64,000 nt of DNA, taken from the NCBI RefSeq assembly GCF_001718315.1, contig NZ_CP013363.1, positions 2,294,001 through 2,358,000 of the forward strand. The letters are read 5' to 3'. Source of the stretch: Burkholderia diffusa. Lineage in GTDB: Bacteria; Pseudomonadota; Gammaproteobacteria; Burkholderiales; Burkholderiaceae. This document shows, in pieces, positions 45,428 through 53,934 of the stretch. A program made the position numbers and the translations under genes. The notes under the pieces were generated by a model. It did no database searches and had not been told where the DNA came from. It saw only the letters and a program-made list of their open reading frames with translations. Within the stretch, counting starts at the first letter, position 1; every line of letters begins with the position of its first letter.

Positions 45428-46432
45428 ATGGACCGGCTTCAGGCCATGCAGGTGTTTACTCGCGTCGTCGATACAAGCAGCTTCACCAAGGCAGCAGAAA
45501 CGCTCAGCTTGCCGCGGGCGTCCGTCACGACGATCATCCAGAATCTCGAAGCATTCCTCGGCGTGCGCCTGATGCACCGGACCACGCGCCGGCTGTCGCT
45601 GACGCCTGACGGCGCTGCGTACTACGAACGCTGCGTGCGGATCCTCGCCGATGTCGAGGAAACCGAAGCGAGCTTCCAGAACAACAACCGGAAGCCGCAC
45701 GGAAAGTTGCGTATCGACATGCCGGGCTCGATCGGGCGGCTGCTCGTGATCCCGTCGCTGTGCGAATTCCACACGCGCTATCCGGACATCGACCTGCAAC
45801 TCGGCCTGTCCGACCGACCGGTCGACCTGCTGCAGGAGGGCGTCGACTGCGTGATCCGCGTCGGTGCGCTGCAGGACTCGTCGCTGGTCGCGCGCCGCGT
45901 CGGCCTGTTCGAATGCGTGTCGGTCGCGTCGCCCGCGTATCTCGAGAAGCACGGCGAGCCGCACACGATCGAGGACCTGAGCGACCACAAGGCCGTCAAC
46001 TACTTCTCGAGCCGCACGGGCCGCACGATCGACTGGACCTTCCTCACGGACGGCAAGGAAGTCGAGGTGAAGATGAACGCGATCGTGTCGGTCAACGACG
46101 CCGACGCATACGTGACCTGCGGGCTCGAAGGCTTCGGCCTGATCCAGCCGCCGCTGTTCATGGTGCTGCCGCACCTGCGCGACGGCCGGCTCAAGGAAGT
46201 GCTGCCCGGCCTGAAACCGCTGCCGATGCCGATCTCGGTCGTCTATCCGCACAGCCGGCACCTGTCGCCGAAGGTGCGCGTGTTCGTCGACTGGATCGCC
46301 GAGGTGTTCGACCGCTGCCCGCTGCTGAGCGGCAAGGGCAGCCTCGACGCGACGTGCAGCAAGCGCACGTTCGAGGAAGCCGAGCGTGCACCCGCGCTCG
46401 ACACGCCGGTCATCAACGAGTGGGTCGCGTAA
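45428..46432 (+). CDS. ceoR: LysR-type regulator of the Ceo efflux operon (CeoR/BpeT-like)
   Basis: 334 residues from ATG 45428 (an in-frame GTG sits just before it). N-terminal helix-turn-helix: AMQVFTRVVDTSSFTKAAETLSLPRASVTTIIQNLEAFLGVRLMHRTTRRLSLT (residues about 6-60). A LysR effector domain follows. It is divergent from llpE with a 170-bp spacer, as bpeT and ceoR are in the related loci. It probably activates the pump operon on binding an aromatic effector such as salicylate. A GC-rich hairpin follows at 46446-46473. Confidence 0.88.
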   Translation: MDRLQAMQVFTRVVDTSSFTKAAETLSLPRASVTTIIQNLEAFLGVRLMHRTTRRLSLTPDGAAYYERCVRILADVEETEASFQNNNRKPHGKLRIDMPGSIGRLLVIPSLCEFHTRYPDIDLQLGLSDRPVDLLQEGVDCVIRVGALQDSSLVARRVGLFECVSVASPAYLEKHGEPHTIEDLSDHKAVNYFSSRTGRTIDWTFLTDGKEVEVKMNAIVSVNDADAYVTCGLEGFGLIQPPLFMVLPHLRDGRLKEVLPGLKPLPMPISVVYPHSRHLSPKVRVFVDWIAEVFDRCPLLSGKGSLDATCSKRTFEEAERAPALDTPVINEWVA

Positions 46433-46445
46433 TCGTCTGAATCGC

Positions 46446-46473
46446 GGCGCGCGGGCTGCCCGGCCCGCGCGCC
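46446..46473 (+). terminator. Hairpin after the LysR gene
   Basis: GGCGCGCGGGC (46446-46456) and GCCCGCGCGCC (46463-46473) form a perfect 11-bp stem with a 6-nt loop, 13 bp beyond the stop. There is only a short TTT further on, so it is a weak or hairpin-only terminator. Confidence 0.45.
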
Positions 46474-46847
46474 GTCCCGCCTTTGTGCCGCTTCGGTGTC
46501 ACCTTCGTGTCACCTTCCTTGCCGCGCACATCGCCTTTTCCGAATCCGCACCACACCTTTGCGCCGCGCGTGGCAATCGTCCGCGCACGTCGTCGCGCGA
46601 GCGGCTGCACACCACGCGAAGCCCGCTGCAGGCGGCTGCGAGCGATTTCGACATCACGCTGACGACGTTGCGGATCGCGATTGTTCCTCGATCACGACAA
46701 ATCAATTCGCGTCTGCCGCATTTATCGCGTCCGAACAGATACCTAGAGTAAACCCTGTCGCGCACCTCGTTGCGCATCGAACAGCCCGTTTGACGGGACC
46801 GGAGCGAGCGCTCGCGCGCCAACTCCGACCAACACAGGAGTTACGTC
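46474..46847. other. Gap before the DUF4148 gene
   Basis: About 370 bp with no credible gene, repeat or RNA. The part from 46680 to 46750 is more AT-rich and probably holds the promoter of the next gene. Confidence 0.35.
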
Positions 46848-47144
46848 ATGAACCGCCGCCATCTTCTCTCCGCCGTTGCCCTTGCCCTCGCCGTGTCCGC
46901 ACCGGCCTTCGCCGATACGAACACCCCGCACGCCGGCGATTACGGCAACACGTCGTGGTACACGCAGCACAACAACGGCCCGCGCACGCGCGCCGAAGTC
47001 AGCGCCGAAGTCGAGCAGGCACGCCGCGACGGCACGCTCGCGTACCTGCGCAAGGCGACTTCGTATCCGCAAGGACTCGAACTCGCGCAAGGCCCGTATC
47101 GCTCGATGCCCGAAAGCAACCAGCTCGCAGGCGGTGGCCGATAA
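46848..47144 (+). CDS. DUF4148 small secreted protein
   Basis: 98 residues with a signal peptide (LLSAVALALAVSAPAFA). The mature part carries the DUF4148 pattern: TRAEVSAEVEQARRDGTLAYLRKATSYPQGLELAQ. CAGGAG lies 7 nt upstream of the ATG. Such proteins are numerous in Burkholderiales and are periplasmic or exported; their function is unknown. A hairpin (47162-47194) follows. Confidence 0.85.
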   Translation: MNRRHLLSAVALALAVSAPAFADTNTPHAGDYGNTSWYTQHNNGPRTRAEVSAEVEQARRDGTLAYLRKATSYPQGLELAQGPYRSMPESNQLAGGGR

Positions 47145-47161
47145 CCGTCGGTAAACGTGCA

Positions 47162-47194
47162 ACGCCGCGCAGAGGATGATCCACCGCGCGGCGT
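47162..47194 (+). terminator. Hairpin after the DUF4148 gene
   Basis: ACGCCGCGC (47162-47170) pairs perfectly with GCGCGGCGT (47186-47194) around a 15-nt loop, 17 bp past the stop. No U-run follows. Confidence 0.35.
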
Positions 47195-47246
47195 CGCGAT
47201 ACCGCCGTCGAACACTCGATTAGTCAGTTAGTTGCAGGAGTCTGTG

Positions 47247-47336
47247 ATGAACGACCAACTTCCTTCGCCGCTCGATCACTGGGACGACACCACGCCGGTG
47301 TGGACGCCGTTCCGTTCCGCGCCGCAATCGCATTGA
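47247..47336 (+). CDS. Candidate 29-residue small protein
   Basis: ATG 47247 is preceded by GCAGGAG with a 6-nt gap, a better ribosome-binding site than many neighbours have. It opens a 29-codon frame (MNDQLPSPLDHWDDTTPVW...), rich in Pro, Asp and Trp, ending TGA at 47336. It has no signal or membrane segment. It lies between the DUF4148 gene and the convergent NUP gene. It is too short to judge by composition; I do not recognise it. Confidence 0.4.
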   Translation: MNDQLPSPLDHWDDTTPVWTPFRSAPQSH

Positions 47337-47372
47337 CGTTCGCGTCGACGTCTCGTCGACAGCGGCCGGCCG

Positions 47373-48452
47373 TCAGCGGCGCGGCACCCCGTCGCGCCAT
47401 TCGCCCCAGTGCGTGACGATGTCCTGCACGAGCGGGTTGCCGGCTCGATACAGGTTTTCGGTCGCCGGTGCGAAGCCGCCCTGGTCCGCGTAGTTCAGCA
47501 GGTTGTCGGCGCTCGTCTGCCCCGCATACGGCCGGTCGAAGTCGGACCCCGTGCGCAGCACCGCGACGCGCGACAGGTCGACCCGCTTCACGCTCGCCGC
47601 ACGCTTGAGCGCTTCATATGTCGCGTTGTCTTCCTGCGCGGTCATGCAATACGTGCCCTTGCCGTCGGTCAGGATCTTCGTCCACTGACGCGCGCGCTCG
47701 CCGATCAGCGTGCCGGAGAACCACGTGTTGCCCGATGACGTGTCGCACTGGATCACCGTCGGCGGCCGGTTCGCGGGCGCGTAGGTGAACTTCGCGCGCG
47801 CGGCCTGCGCCTGCACGCTGTCGGCAAGCACGACGTTGCGCGACAACGCATAGGCGGCGTCCGTCAGCTGCGGGTTGAGCTGGAACACTTCGGTGCGATA
47901 GTCGAGCGGCGGCTTGTCGTTCGGGCTCTTCGTATTGATGCCGAGATAGCCGGTGTTCCAGCCGGCGGGAATCTCGCGCGCATCGAGTTCCCACTGCAGG
48001 CTGAAGTCGACCAGGTACTTCGACCACGCGGCCGAACCGACCGTGCCTTGCGCGGGGTCGACGCCCGCAATGCCCGAGATCAGGAAGTATGTTCGACGCA
48101 GGTCGAAACGCTGCGAGAACGTGAGCGCCATGATCGTCGCCGACGCGTTCGCGTAGCCCATGCCGGTCGTCACCACGCACACGTCCTGCTTGTTGCAGTG
48201 AACGTTCGGGTAGTCGGGCGACAGGCCCGGCACGGCGATGTCGCGCCACGGGCCGATCCGGTCGAGCCATGCCTGGCCCTCCGGCCCGAACATCGTGATG
48301 ATCATGACCTTGACCGGGCGGCCCTGTGCACCGGTCTCGGCGAATGCCGTATTGCCCGCGTTGTTGCCCTGGTTGTCCTGCGCGATCGACGGTGCGGTCG
48401 CACAGGCGGCAAGCGAGAATGCAGCTGCGGAAAGGATGGAGCGAGTCAGCAT
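47373..48452 (-). CDS. NUP-family (purine nucleoside permease/phosphorylase-like) lipoprotein
   Basis: 359 residues from ATG 48452. The signal ends in a lipobox (SLAAC near residue 16), so the mature protein is probably membrane-anchored in the periplasm. The rest follows the NUP family: VKVMIITMFGPEGQAWLDRIG, PNVHCNKQDVCVVTTGMGYANASATIMAL, FLISGIAGVDPAQGTVGSAAWSKYLVDFSL, and TSADNLLNYADQGGFAPATENLYRAG. The G-M-G and GIAGVDP motifs resemble nucleoside phosphorylases. Yeast and fungal members are linked to purine nucleoside uptake, but bacterial function is not established. No operon partner is seen. Confidence 0.8.
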   Translation of the reverse strand: MLTRSILSAAAFSLAACATAPSIAQDNQGNNAGNTAFAETGAQGRPVKVMIITMFGPEGQAWLDRIGPWRDIAVPGLSPDYPNVHCNKQDVCVVTTGMGYANASATIMALTFSQRFDLRRTYFLISGIAGVDPAQGTVGSAAWSKYLVDFSLQWELDAREIPAGWNTGYLGINTKSPNDKPPLDYRTEVFQLNPQLTDAAYALSRNVVLADSVQAQAARAKFTYAPANRPPTVIQCDTSSGNTWFSGTLIGERARQWTKILTDGKGTYCMTAQEDNATYEALKRAASVKRVDLSRVAVLRTGSDFDRPYAGQTSADNLLNYADQGGFAPATENLYRAGNPLVQDIVTHWGEWRDGVPRR

Positions 48453-48804
48453 CGGCGTTCCTTGTTTCGGTGATGTTGGGTGAGAACGGCTCTCGGAGAC
48501 TGCGCGAGGAGTATAGAACGCACGTGCGCGATGCGGAACCCGACTACGAAACGGGCGGAAGTATTCGCGGCGCCCGGATACGCGCGAAGCGCTCGACGGA
48601 ATCCACATTCGCGTCGCGCAATGACGTCAGGAATACTATCGATTTATCGGAGCCCCGACCAACGCCGATGCACATTACGGCACGCAAACGGCGACGAGCC
48701 TCGCATGGTCCTCGCCCCACTGCCCGAACAGAAAATCGTTCATCCATCGTCGATGCCTTCGAGAGAAGGCATCGTTAGCAGCGATCCGGCATGAAAAAAA
48801 CGCG
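48453..48804. other. Gap between selD and the NUP gene, with a hairpin
   Basis: About 350 bp without a credible gene. It must contain the promoter of the NUP gene. The only clear element is the hairpin at 48751-48774. Confidence 0.4.
48751..48774 (-). terminator. Hairpin downstream of selD
   Basis: CGATGCCTTC (48751-48760), GAGA loop, GAAGGCATCG (48765-48774): a perfect 10-bp stem, 31 bp beyond the selD stop. There is no immediate U-run on the minus strand, so termination efficiency is uncertain. Confidence 0.5.
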
Positions 48805-49878
48805 TCAGGCGACGTCCACGCGCGCGGGCCCGTCCACCATCTCGCCGATCACGGCCGCACGGTCGAAACCGTCGGCGCGGAAGCACGCGAGCACGTCGTC
48901 GACTGCGTCCGGCGCACATGCGACCAGCAGGCCGCCGGATGTCTGCGGATCGGTCAGCAGCGCCTGCGCGACCGGCGGCAGCCCGTCGGCGAGCCGCACG
49001 TCGGCACCATACGCGGCCCAGTTGCGGCCCGATGCGCCGGTGAACACGCCGTCGGCGACGAACGCCTCGACGCCCGCCAGCCACGGCAGCGACGCGTAAT
49101 GCACGCGCGCGGTGAGATTCGCGCCGCGCGCCAGTTCGAGCGTGTGGCCGAGCAGCCCGAAGCCCGTGACGTCGGTCAGCGCATGCACGCCCGGCAGCGC
49201 GGCGAGTTCGGCGCCCGGCCGGTTCAGCTTGGTGGTCGTCGCAACCATCTGTGCGTAGCCCGCGTCGTCGAGCTGGTTCTTCTTCAGTGCGGCCGACAGC
49301 ACGCCGACGCCGAGCGGCTTGCCGAGCACGAGCACGTCGCCCGCGCGCGCGGCCGCGTTGCGCTTCACGCGCGACGGATGCACGACACCGATCGCCGCGA
49401 GCCCGTAGATCGGCTCGACCGAATCGATCGAGTGGCCGCCCGCGACCGGAATGCCGGCATCCGCGCACACCGATTCGCCGCCGCGCAGCACGGCCGCGAT
49501 CGTCTCGTGCGGCAGCACGTTGATCGGCATCCCGACCAGCGCGAGCGCGAGAATCGGCTTGCCGCCCATCGCGTAGACGTCGGACAGCGCGTTGGTTGCC
49601 GCGATGCGGCCGAAGTCGAACGGATCGTCGACGATCGGCATGAAGAAGTCGGTGGTCGCGACGATCGCCTGCTCGTCGTTCAATCGATAGACGGCCGCGT
49701 CGTCGGAGGTCTCGGTGCCGACCAGCAGGTCCGGAAACAGCGCCGGCGGCGTCGCGCGCTTCAGCAGCTCGGACAGCACGCCCGGCGCGATCTTGCAGCC
49801 GCAGCCGCCCCCGTGCGACAGGCTCGTGAGGCGCGGAACGGCGGGCGGGGTGAGGGTGGCTTCGGTCATCGTCGGCAT
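48805..49878 (-). CDS. selD: Selenide, water dikinase (selenophosphate synthase)
   Basis: 357 residues (an ATG three codons in is also possible). The active-site loop is LSHGGGCGCK, with Cys rather than selenocysteine and the essential Lys. Other SelD motifs are VGTETSDDAAVYRL, TTDFFMPIVDDPFDFGRIAATNALSDVYAMGG (metal and ATP binding) and LTDPQTSGGLL. It makes selenophosphate from selenide and ATP for selenocysteine or selenouridine synthesis. No selA, selB or selU is in the window. It is divergent from the EamA transporter gene. A hairpin follows the stop. Confidence 0.93.
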   Translation of the reverse strand: MPTMTEATLTPPAVPRLTSLSHGGGCGCKIAPGVLSELLKRATPPALFPDLLVGTETSDDAAVYRLNDEQAIVATTDFFMPIVDDPFDFGRIAATNALSDVYAMGGKPILALALVGMPINVLPHETIAAVLRGGESVCADAGIPVAGGHSIDSVEPIYGLAAIGVVHPSRVKRNAAARAGDVLVLGKPLGVGVLSAALKKNQLDDAGYAQMVATTTKLNRPGAELAALPGVHALTDVTGFGLLGHTLELARGANLTARVHYASLPWLAGVEAFVADGVFTGASGRNWAAYGADVRLADGLPPVAQALLTDPQTSGGLLVACAPDAVDDVLACFRADGFDRAAVIGEMVDGPARVDVA

Positions 49879-49983
49879 CCGGTGAATAACAACGCTCCAT
49901 TATCGACAATTCCGCGCGAGCGCGCCGGATACCCACATAATTGACGGCGCTTGCCGCTCCCCTGCCCGTCCGTCCCTTCGTTC

Positions 49984-50820
49984 ATGGATCACCTGTTCAT
50001 CGGCCTCGTGCTGTGCTCCGCGTTGCTGCACGCGATCTGGAATGCCTTCCTCCATGTCAGCGAAGACCGGCTCGTCCAGATCGGCACGATGTCGCTGCCG
50101 TATCTCGCGTTCGGCATCGCCGGCGCCGTGCTGCTGCCCGCGCCGGCGCCCGCCGCCTGGCCGTATGTCGCGGCGTCGGCGGTGCTCGAGGTTGCGTACT
50201 GCTTCACGCTGGCGCGCGCGTACCGCAACGGCGAGTTCGGGCAGATCTATCCGATCGCGCGCGGGATCTCGCCACTGCTCGTGTCGATGCTGGCGCTCGC
50301 GCTGCTGCACGAGCGGCCGACGCCGGTCGGCTTCGCGGGCATCGCGCTCGTGTCGTTCGGGATCATGTCGCTCGCGCTGCGGCGCGGCTTCCGGTTCTCC
50401 GGCGAAGGCGTGCCGTACGCGCTGCTCACGGGGGTGTTCATCGCCGCGTATTCGATCTGCGACGGGATCGGCTCGCGCGTGTCCGGCAGCGCGCTCGGCT
50501 ACATCGCGTGGGTGTATCTGCTGTGGAGCGTGCCGCAGCTCGTGCTCGTCTGCGTGCTGCGCGGCGGCCCGCGCGCGGTGCTCGCGTCGCGCACCGCGCT
50601 CACGCACGGCGCGATCGCCGGCACGATCTCGCTTGCCGCATACGGGATCGTGATCCTCGCATACCGGCACCTGCCGGTCGCGACGGTGTCGGCACTGCGC
50701 GAGACGAGCTCGATCTTCGCGGTCGCGATCGGCTGGTTCGTGATGCGCGAGCGGCCCGGCGCGCAGCGGCTCGCCGCGTGCGTGCTGGTGGTCGCGGGCG
50801 CGGCGTTGATTCGGCTGTAG
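49984..50820 (+). CDS. EamA/DMT-family transporter
   Basis: 278 residues from ATG 49984, with about ten predicted membrane helices in two EamA-like halves. Typical features: LCSALLHAIWNAFLH in the first helix, ARAYRNGEFGQIYPIARGISPLLVSML, and in the second half YRHLPVATVSALRETSSIFAVAIGWFVMRE. Family members export amino acids, metabolites or drugs; the substrate is not evident. It is divergent from selD with about 105 bp between. Confidence 0.85.
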   Translation: MDHLFIGLVLCSALLHAIWNAFLHVSEDRLVQIGTMSLPYLAFGIAGAVLLPAPAPAAWPYVAASAVLEVAYCFTLARAYRNGEFGQIYPIARGISPLLVSMLALALLHERPTPVGFAGIALVSFGIMSLALRRGFRFSGEGVPYALLTGVFIAAYSICDGIGSRVSGSALGYIAWVYLLWSVPQLVLVCVLRGGPRAVLASRTALTHGAIAGTISLAAYGIVILAYRHLPVATVSALRETSSIFAVAIGWFVMRERPGAQRLAACVLVVAGAALIRL

Positions 50821-50916
50821 CGCACGCCAACGATCGATTCCCGCCGCGGAAGCGATCGTCAGGTCCACTACCGGCGCCCCACCTCGCAGCGCGCGCATGC
50901 CCCCGTCCGGCTCGCT

Positions 50917-52425
50917 TCAGACCGTCGCGGCCACCTGGTCGAACGCCCGCTCGTCGATCGCCTCGGCCAACGTCGCGAACGCCGTCGCGATCTCGTCCTC
51001 CGGCACGCACGCGTAACCGAGCAGCAAGCCCGACTCCGCACGTTCGCGCTGCGCGTAATAGCCGGACAACGGCCGCACGACGATGTTGCGTTCGAGCGCG
51101 GCCTGCGCGACCGCGCGATCGTCGACACCGTCCGGCAGCCGCGTGACGAGATGCAGCCCGGCGTCGCTGCCGAGCGCCTGCAGCGTGTCGCCATAGCGGC
51201 GTGCGACCGCATCGAGCAGCACCTCGCGGCGCTGCCCGTACAGCGTGCGCATCTTGCGGATGTGCGACACGAAGTGCCCTTCCGCGATGAATTCCGCAAG
51301 CACCGCCTGCTGCAGCAGCTGACCTTCGCGATACAGCTCGGCGCTCGCGGTCGCGAAGCTCTCCGCGAGCGGCTCCGGCGCGACGAGATATCCGACCCGC
51401 AGCCCCGGAAACAGCGTCTTGCCGAAGCTGCCGACGTAGATCACCTGCCCGGCCGTATCGAGCCCCTGCAGCGACGCGAGCGGCCGGCTGCCGTAGCGGA
51501 ATTCGCTGTCGTAGTCGTCCTCGATGATCCAGCAGCCGTGCTGGCGTGCGTATTCGAGCAGCATCCGGCGCCGCGCGAGGCTCATCACCATCCCGAGCGG
51601 ATACTGGTGCGACGGCGTGACGAGCATCAGCTTCGGCGGCTCGGCGAGATCGGCGGCCGACGGCGCGATCCCTTCGTCGTCTACCGGAATCGGCCGCGTG
51701 GTCAGCCCCGACACGTTCAGCACGCTGCGCACGCCCCAGTAGCACGGATCCTCGGTCCAGATCACGTCGCCCGGATCGGTCAGCAGCCGCACCGCAAGGT
51801 CGATCGACTGGTGGATCCCCGTCGTGATGACGATCTGCTCGGGCGTGCAGCGCACCGAGCGCGACGTGCGCAGATAGTCGGCCAGCGCCTCGCGCAACAA
51901 CGCGAGCCCGCCGCCCGGCGCGTAGGTCAGCAGGTCCGGGCGCAGGCGCCGCCAATACTTGTTGTGCAGCCGCGTCCACACGCGCGCCGGAAAGCGCGAT
52001 ACATCGGGCACGCCCGGCATGAACGCGCCGCCCTGCCGCTTCGACACGCCCGCCCCCTCGACGAGCCGCGTGCCGCGCGCGGACAGCCGCCGCGCGGAAG
52101 AAGGCACCACCGCCGGCCCGGCGCCCGCGTCGGCCGGCGCGCCGACGATCTCGTCCGGCGCGCTGTCGGCGACGAACGTGCCGCGCCCCGTCGCCGAGTT
52201 CACGTAGCCTTCGAGCGCAAGCTGTTCGTAAACCTGCGTGACCGTGTTGCGGGCGATCCCGAGCTCGGCCGCGAGCAGCCGCGACGACGGCACGCGCGTG
52301 CCGGCCGGCAGCTCGCGCGACAGGATCGCCTGCTGCAGCAGCCGGTGCAGCTGCCGGTAGATCGGCTGTTCGCCGCCGCGCACGAGGCGTTGCGCCAGCC
52401 AGTCCGACAACACGCTTGCGCGCAT
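50917..52425 (-). CDS. gabR: GabR-like MocR-family regulator (GntR HTH fused to aminotransferase fold)
   Basis: 502 residues from ATG 52425, preceded by AGGAG. The N-terminal winged helix (about residues 18-85) reads PAGTRVPSSRLLAAELGIARNTVTQVYEQLALEGYV. The remainder is a type-I aminotransferase fold with the PLP-binding Lys in VGSFGKTLFPGLRVG and the SxHQYPxG-type loop TPSHQYPLGMVMSLARR. It is divergent from gabT, so by analogy with Bacillus GabR it binds PLP and GABA and activates gabT/gabD while repressing itself. A perfect inverted repeat lies in the shared spacer (52452-52472). Confidence 0.9.
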   Translation of the reverse strand: MRASVLSDWLAQRLVRGGEQPIYRQLHRLLQQAILSRELPAGTRVPSSRLLAAELGIARNTVTQVYEQLALEGYVNSATGRGTFVADSAPDEIVGAPADAGAGPAVVPSSARRLSARGTRLVEGAGVSKRQGGAFMPGVPDVSRFPARVWTRLHNKYWRRLRPDLLTYAPGGGLALLREALADYLRTSRSVRCTPEQIVITTGIHQSIDLAVRLLTDPGDVIWTEDPCYWGVRSVLNVSGLTTRPIPVDDEGIAPSAADLAEPPKLMLVTPSHQYPLGMVMSLARRRMLLEYARQHGCWIIEDDYDSEFRYGSRPLASLQGLDTAGQVIYVGSFGKTLFPGLRVGYLVAPEPLAESFATASAELYREGQLLQQAVLAEFIAEGHFVSHIRKMRTLYGQRREVLLDAVARRYGDTLQALGSDAGLHLVTRLPDGVDDRAVAQAALERNIVVRPLSGYYAQRERAESGLLLGYACVPEDEIATAFATLAEAIDERAFDQVAATV

Positions 52426-52451
52426 GATTGGCTCCTGAATATTTATTGAAA

Positions 52452-52472
52452 TGGCTCTGATTGCCAGAGCCA
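52452..52472. promoter_or_regulatory. Predicted GabR-type operator between gabR and gabT
   Basis: TGGCTCTG (52452-52459), 5-nt spacer, CAGAGCCA (52465-52472): a perfect inverted repeat in the divergent spacer. A consensus TATAAT on the minus strand lies just beyond it (52479-52484) and could be the gabR -10, so a protein bound here would cover the gabR start. Confidence 0.5.
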
Positions 52473-52551
52473 AATGTGATTATAGTCGCCTCCATGGGCT
52501 GCCAACGCGGCCAATTTTTATCCCACCGGACAAAACATCAAGGAGATGACC

Positions 52552-53835
52552 GTGAAGAATGCCGACCTGCAGGCCCGCAAGAACGCCGCCACCCCGCGCG
52601 GCGTCGGCGTGATGTGCGATTTCTACGCAGCCCGCGCCGAGAACGCGGAACTGTGGGATGTCGAAGGCCGCCGCTTCATCGATTTCGCCGCCGGCATCGC
52701 GGTGCTGAACACGGGTCACCGCCACCCGAAGATCGTCAAGGCGATCGCGGATCAGCTGAACAGCTTCACGCACACCGCTTACCAGATCGTCCCGTACGCG
52801 TCGTACGTCGAGCTGGCCGAAAAGATCAACGAACGCGCGCCGGGCGACTTCCCGAAGAAGACGGCGTTCTTCACGACCGGCGCCGAAGCCGTCGAAAACG
52901 CGATCAAGATCGCACGCGCGGCAACCGGCCGTCCGGGCGTCATCGCGTTCTCGGGCGGCTTCCACGGCCGCACGATGATGGGCATGGCGCTGACCGGCAA
53001 GGTCGCCCCGTACAAGCTGAACTTCGGCCCGTTCCCGGGCGACGTGTTCCACGCCCCGTACCCGAACGCGCTGCACGGCGTGACGACGGCCGACTCGATC
53101 AAGGCCATCGAAATGCTGTTCAAGGCCGACATCGATCCGAAGCGCGTCGCGGCGATCATTTTCGAACCGGTCCAGGGCGAAGGCGGCTTCAATCCGGCGC
53201 CGGCCGAATTCGTGCGCGCGCTGCGCAAGATCTGTAACGAGCACGGCATCCTGCTGATCGCCGACGAAGTGCAGACGGGCTTCGCGCGTACCGGCAAGCT
53301 GTTCGCGATGCAGCACTACGATGTGCTCGCCGACCTGATCACGATGGCGAAGAGCCTCGCGGGCGGCATGCCGCTGTCGGGCGTCGTCGGCCGTGCGGAC
53401 GTGATGGACGCGGCAGCCCCCGGCGGCCTCGGCGGCACGTACGCGGGCAACCCGCTGGCCGTCGCGTCGGCGCACGCGGTGCTCGAGATCATCGACGAAG
53501 AAAAGCTGTGCGAACGCGCGACGCAACTCGGCGACGTGCTGAAGGCGAAGCTGAATTCGCTGCAGGCCGACGTGCCGCAGATCGCCGACGTGCGCGGCCC
53601 GGGCGCGATGATCGCGGTCGAGTTCCTGAAGCCGGGTTCGGGCGAGCCGGACGCGGAATTCACGAAGCGCGTGCAGGCGCGTGCGCTCGAGCGCGGGCTG
53701 CTGCTGCTCGTGTGCGGCGTGTACTCGAACGTCGTGCGCTTCCTGTTCCCGCTGACGATCCCGCAGGCCGTGTTCGACGAAGCGCTCGTGATCCTCGAGG
53801 AAGTGCTGAAGGAAACGGTCGGCGTGCCGGCCTGA
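52552..53835 (+). CDS. gabT: 4-aminobutyrate aminotransferase
   Basis: 427 residues. AAGGAG (52540-52545) touches the ATG at 52546, so the GTG at 52552, 6 nt after it, is the better start. Class-III aminotransferase features: TGAEAVENAIKIARAATGRPGVIAFSGGFHGRT, EPVQGEGGFNPAP, LLIADEVQTGFARTGKLFA, and the PLP Lys near 267 in TMAKSLAGGMPLSG. It converts GABA and 2-oxoglutarate to succinate semialdehyde and glutamate. The product is used by GabD encoded downstream. Control by the divergent GabR is expected. Confidence 0.95.
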   Translation: MKNADLQARKNAATPRGVGVMCDFYAARAENAELWDVEGRRFIDFAAGIAVLNTGHRHPKIVKAIADQLNSFTHTAYQIVPYASYVELAEKINERAPGDFPKKTAFFTTGAEAVENAIKIARAATGRPGVIAFSGGFHGRTMMGMALTGKVAPYKLNFGPFPGDVFHAPYPNALHGVTTADSIKAIEMLFKADIDPKRVAAIIFEPVQGEGGFNPAPAEFVRALRKICNEHGILLIADEVQTGFARTGKLFAMQHYDVLADLITMAKSLAGGMPLSGVVGRADVMDAAAPGGLGGTYAGNPLAVASAHAVLEIIDEEKLCERATQLGDVLKAKLNSLQADVPQIADVRGPGAMIAVEFLKPGSGEPDAEFTKRVQARALERGLLLLVCGVYSNVVRFLFPLTIPQAVFDEALVILEEVLKETVGVPA

Positions 53836-53860
53836 GTTCCCGTCCGCTTCAACTGAATGT

Positions 53861-53895
53861 GCCGCCGCCGTCGTAAAGACGGCGGCGGCCGTTTT
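53861..53895 (+). terminator. Rho-independent terminator between gabT and gabD
   Basis: GCCGCCGCCGTC (53861-53872), GTAAA loop, GACGGCGGCGGC (53878-53889), then CGTTTT. A 12-bp perfect stem with a short T-run. It would end or attenuate gabT transcripts, so gabD may be read at a lower level or from its own promoter. Confidence 0.7.
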
Positions 53896-53934
53896 CACCC
53901 GTCCTTACCGTCCTTTTCAAAGCAGGCGATGCAT

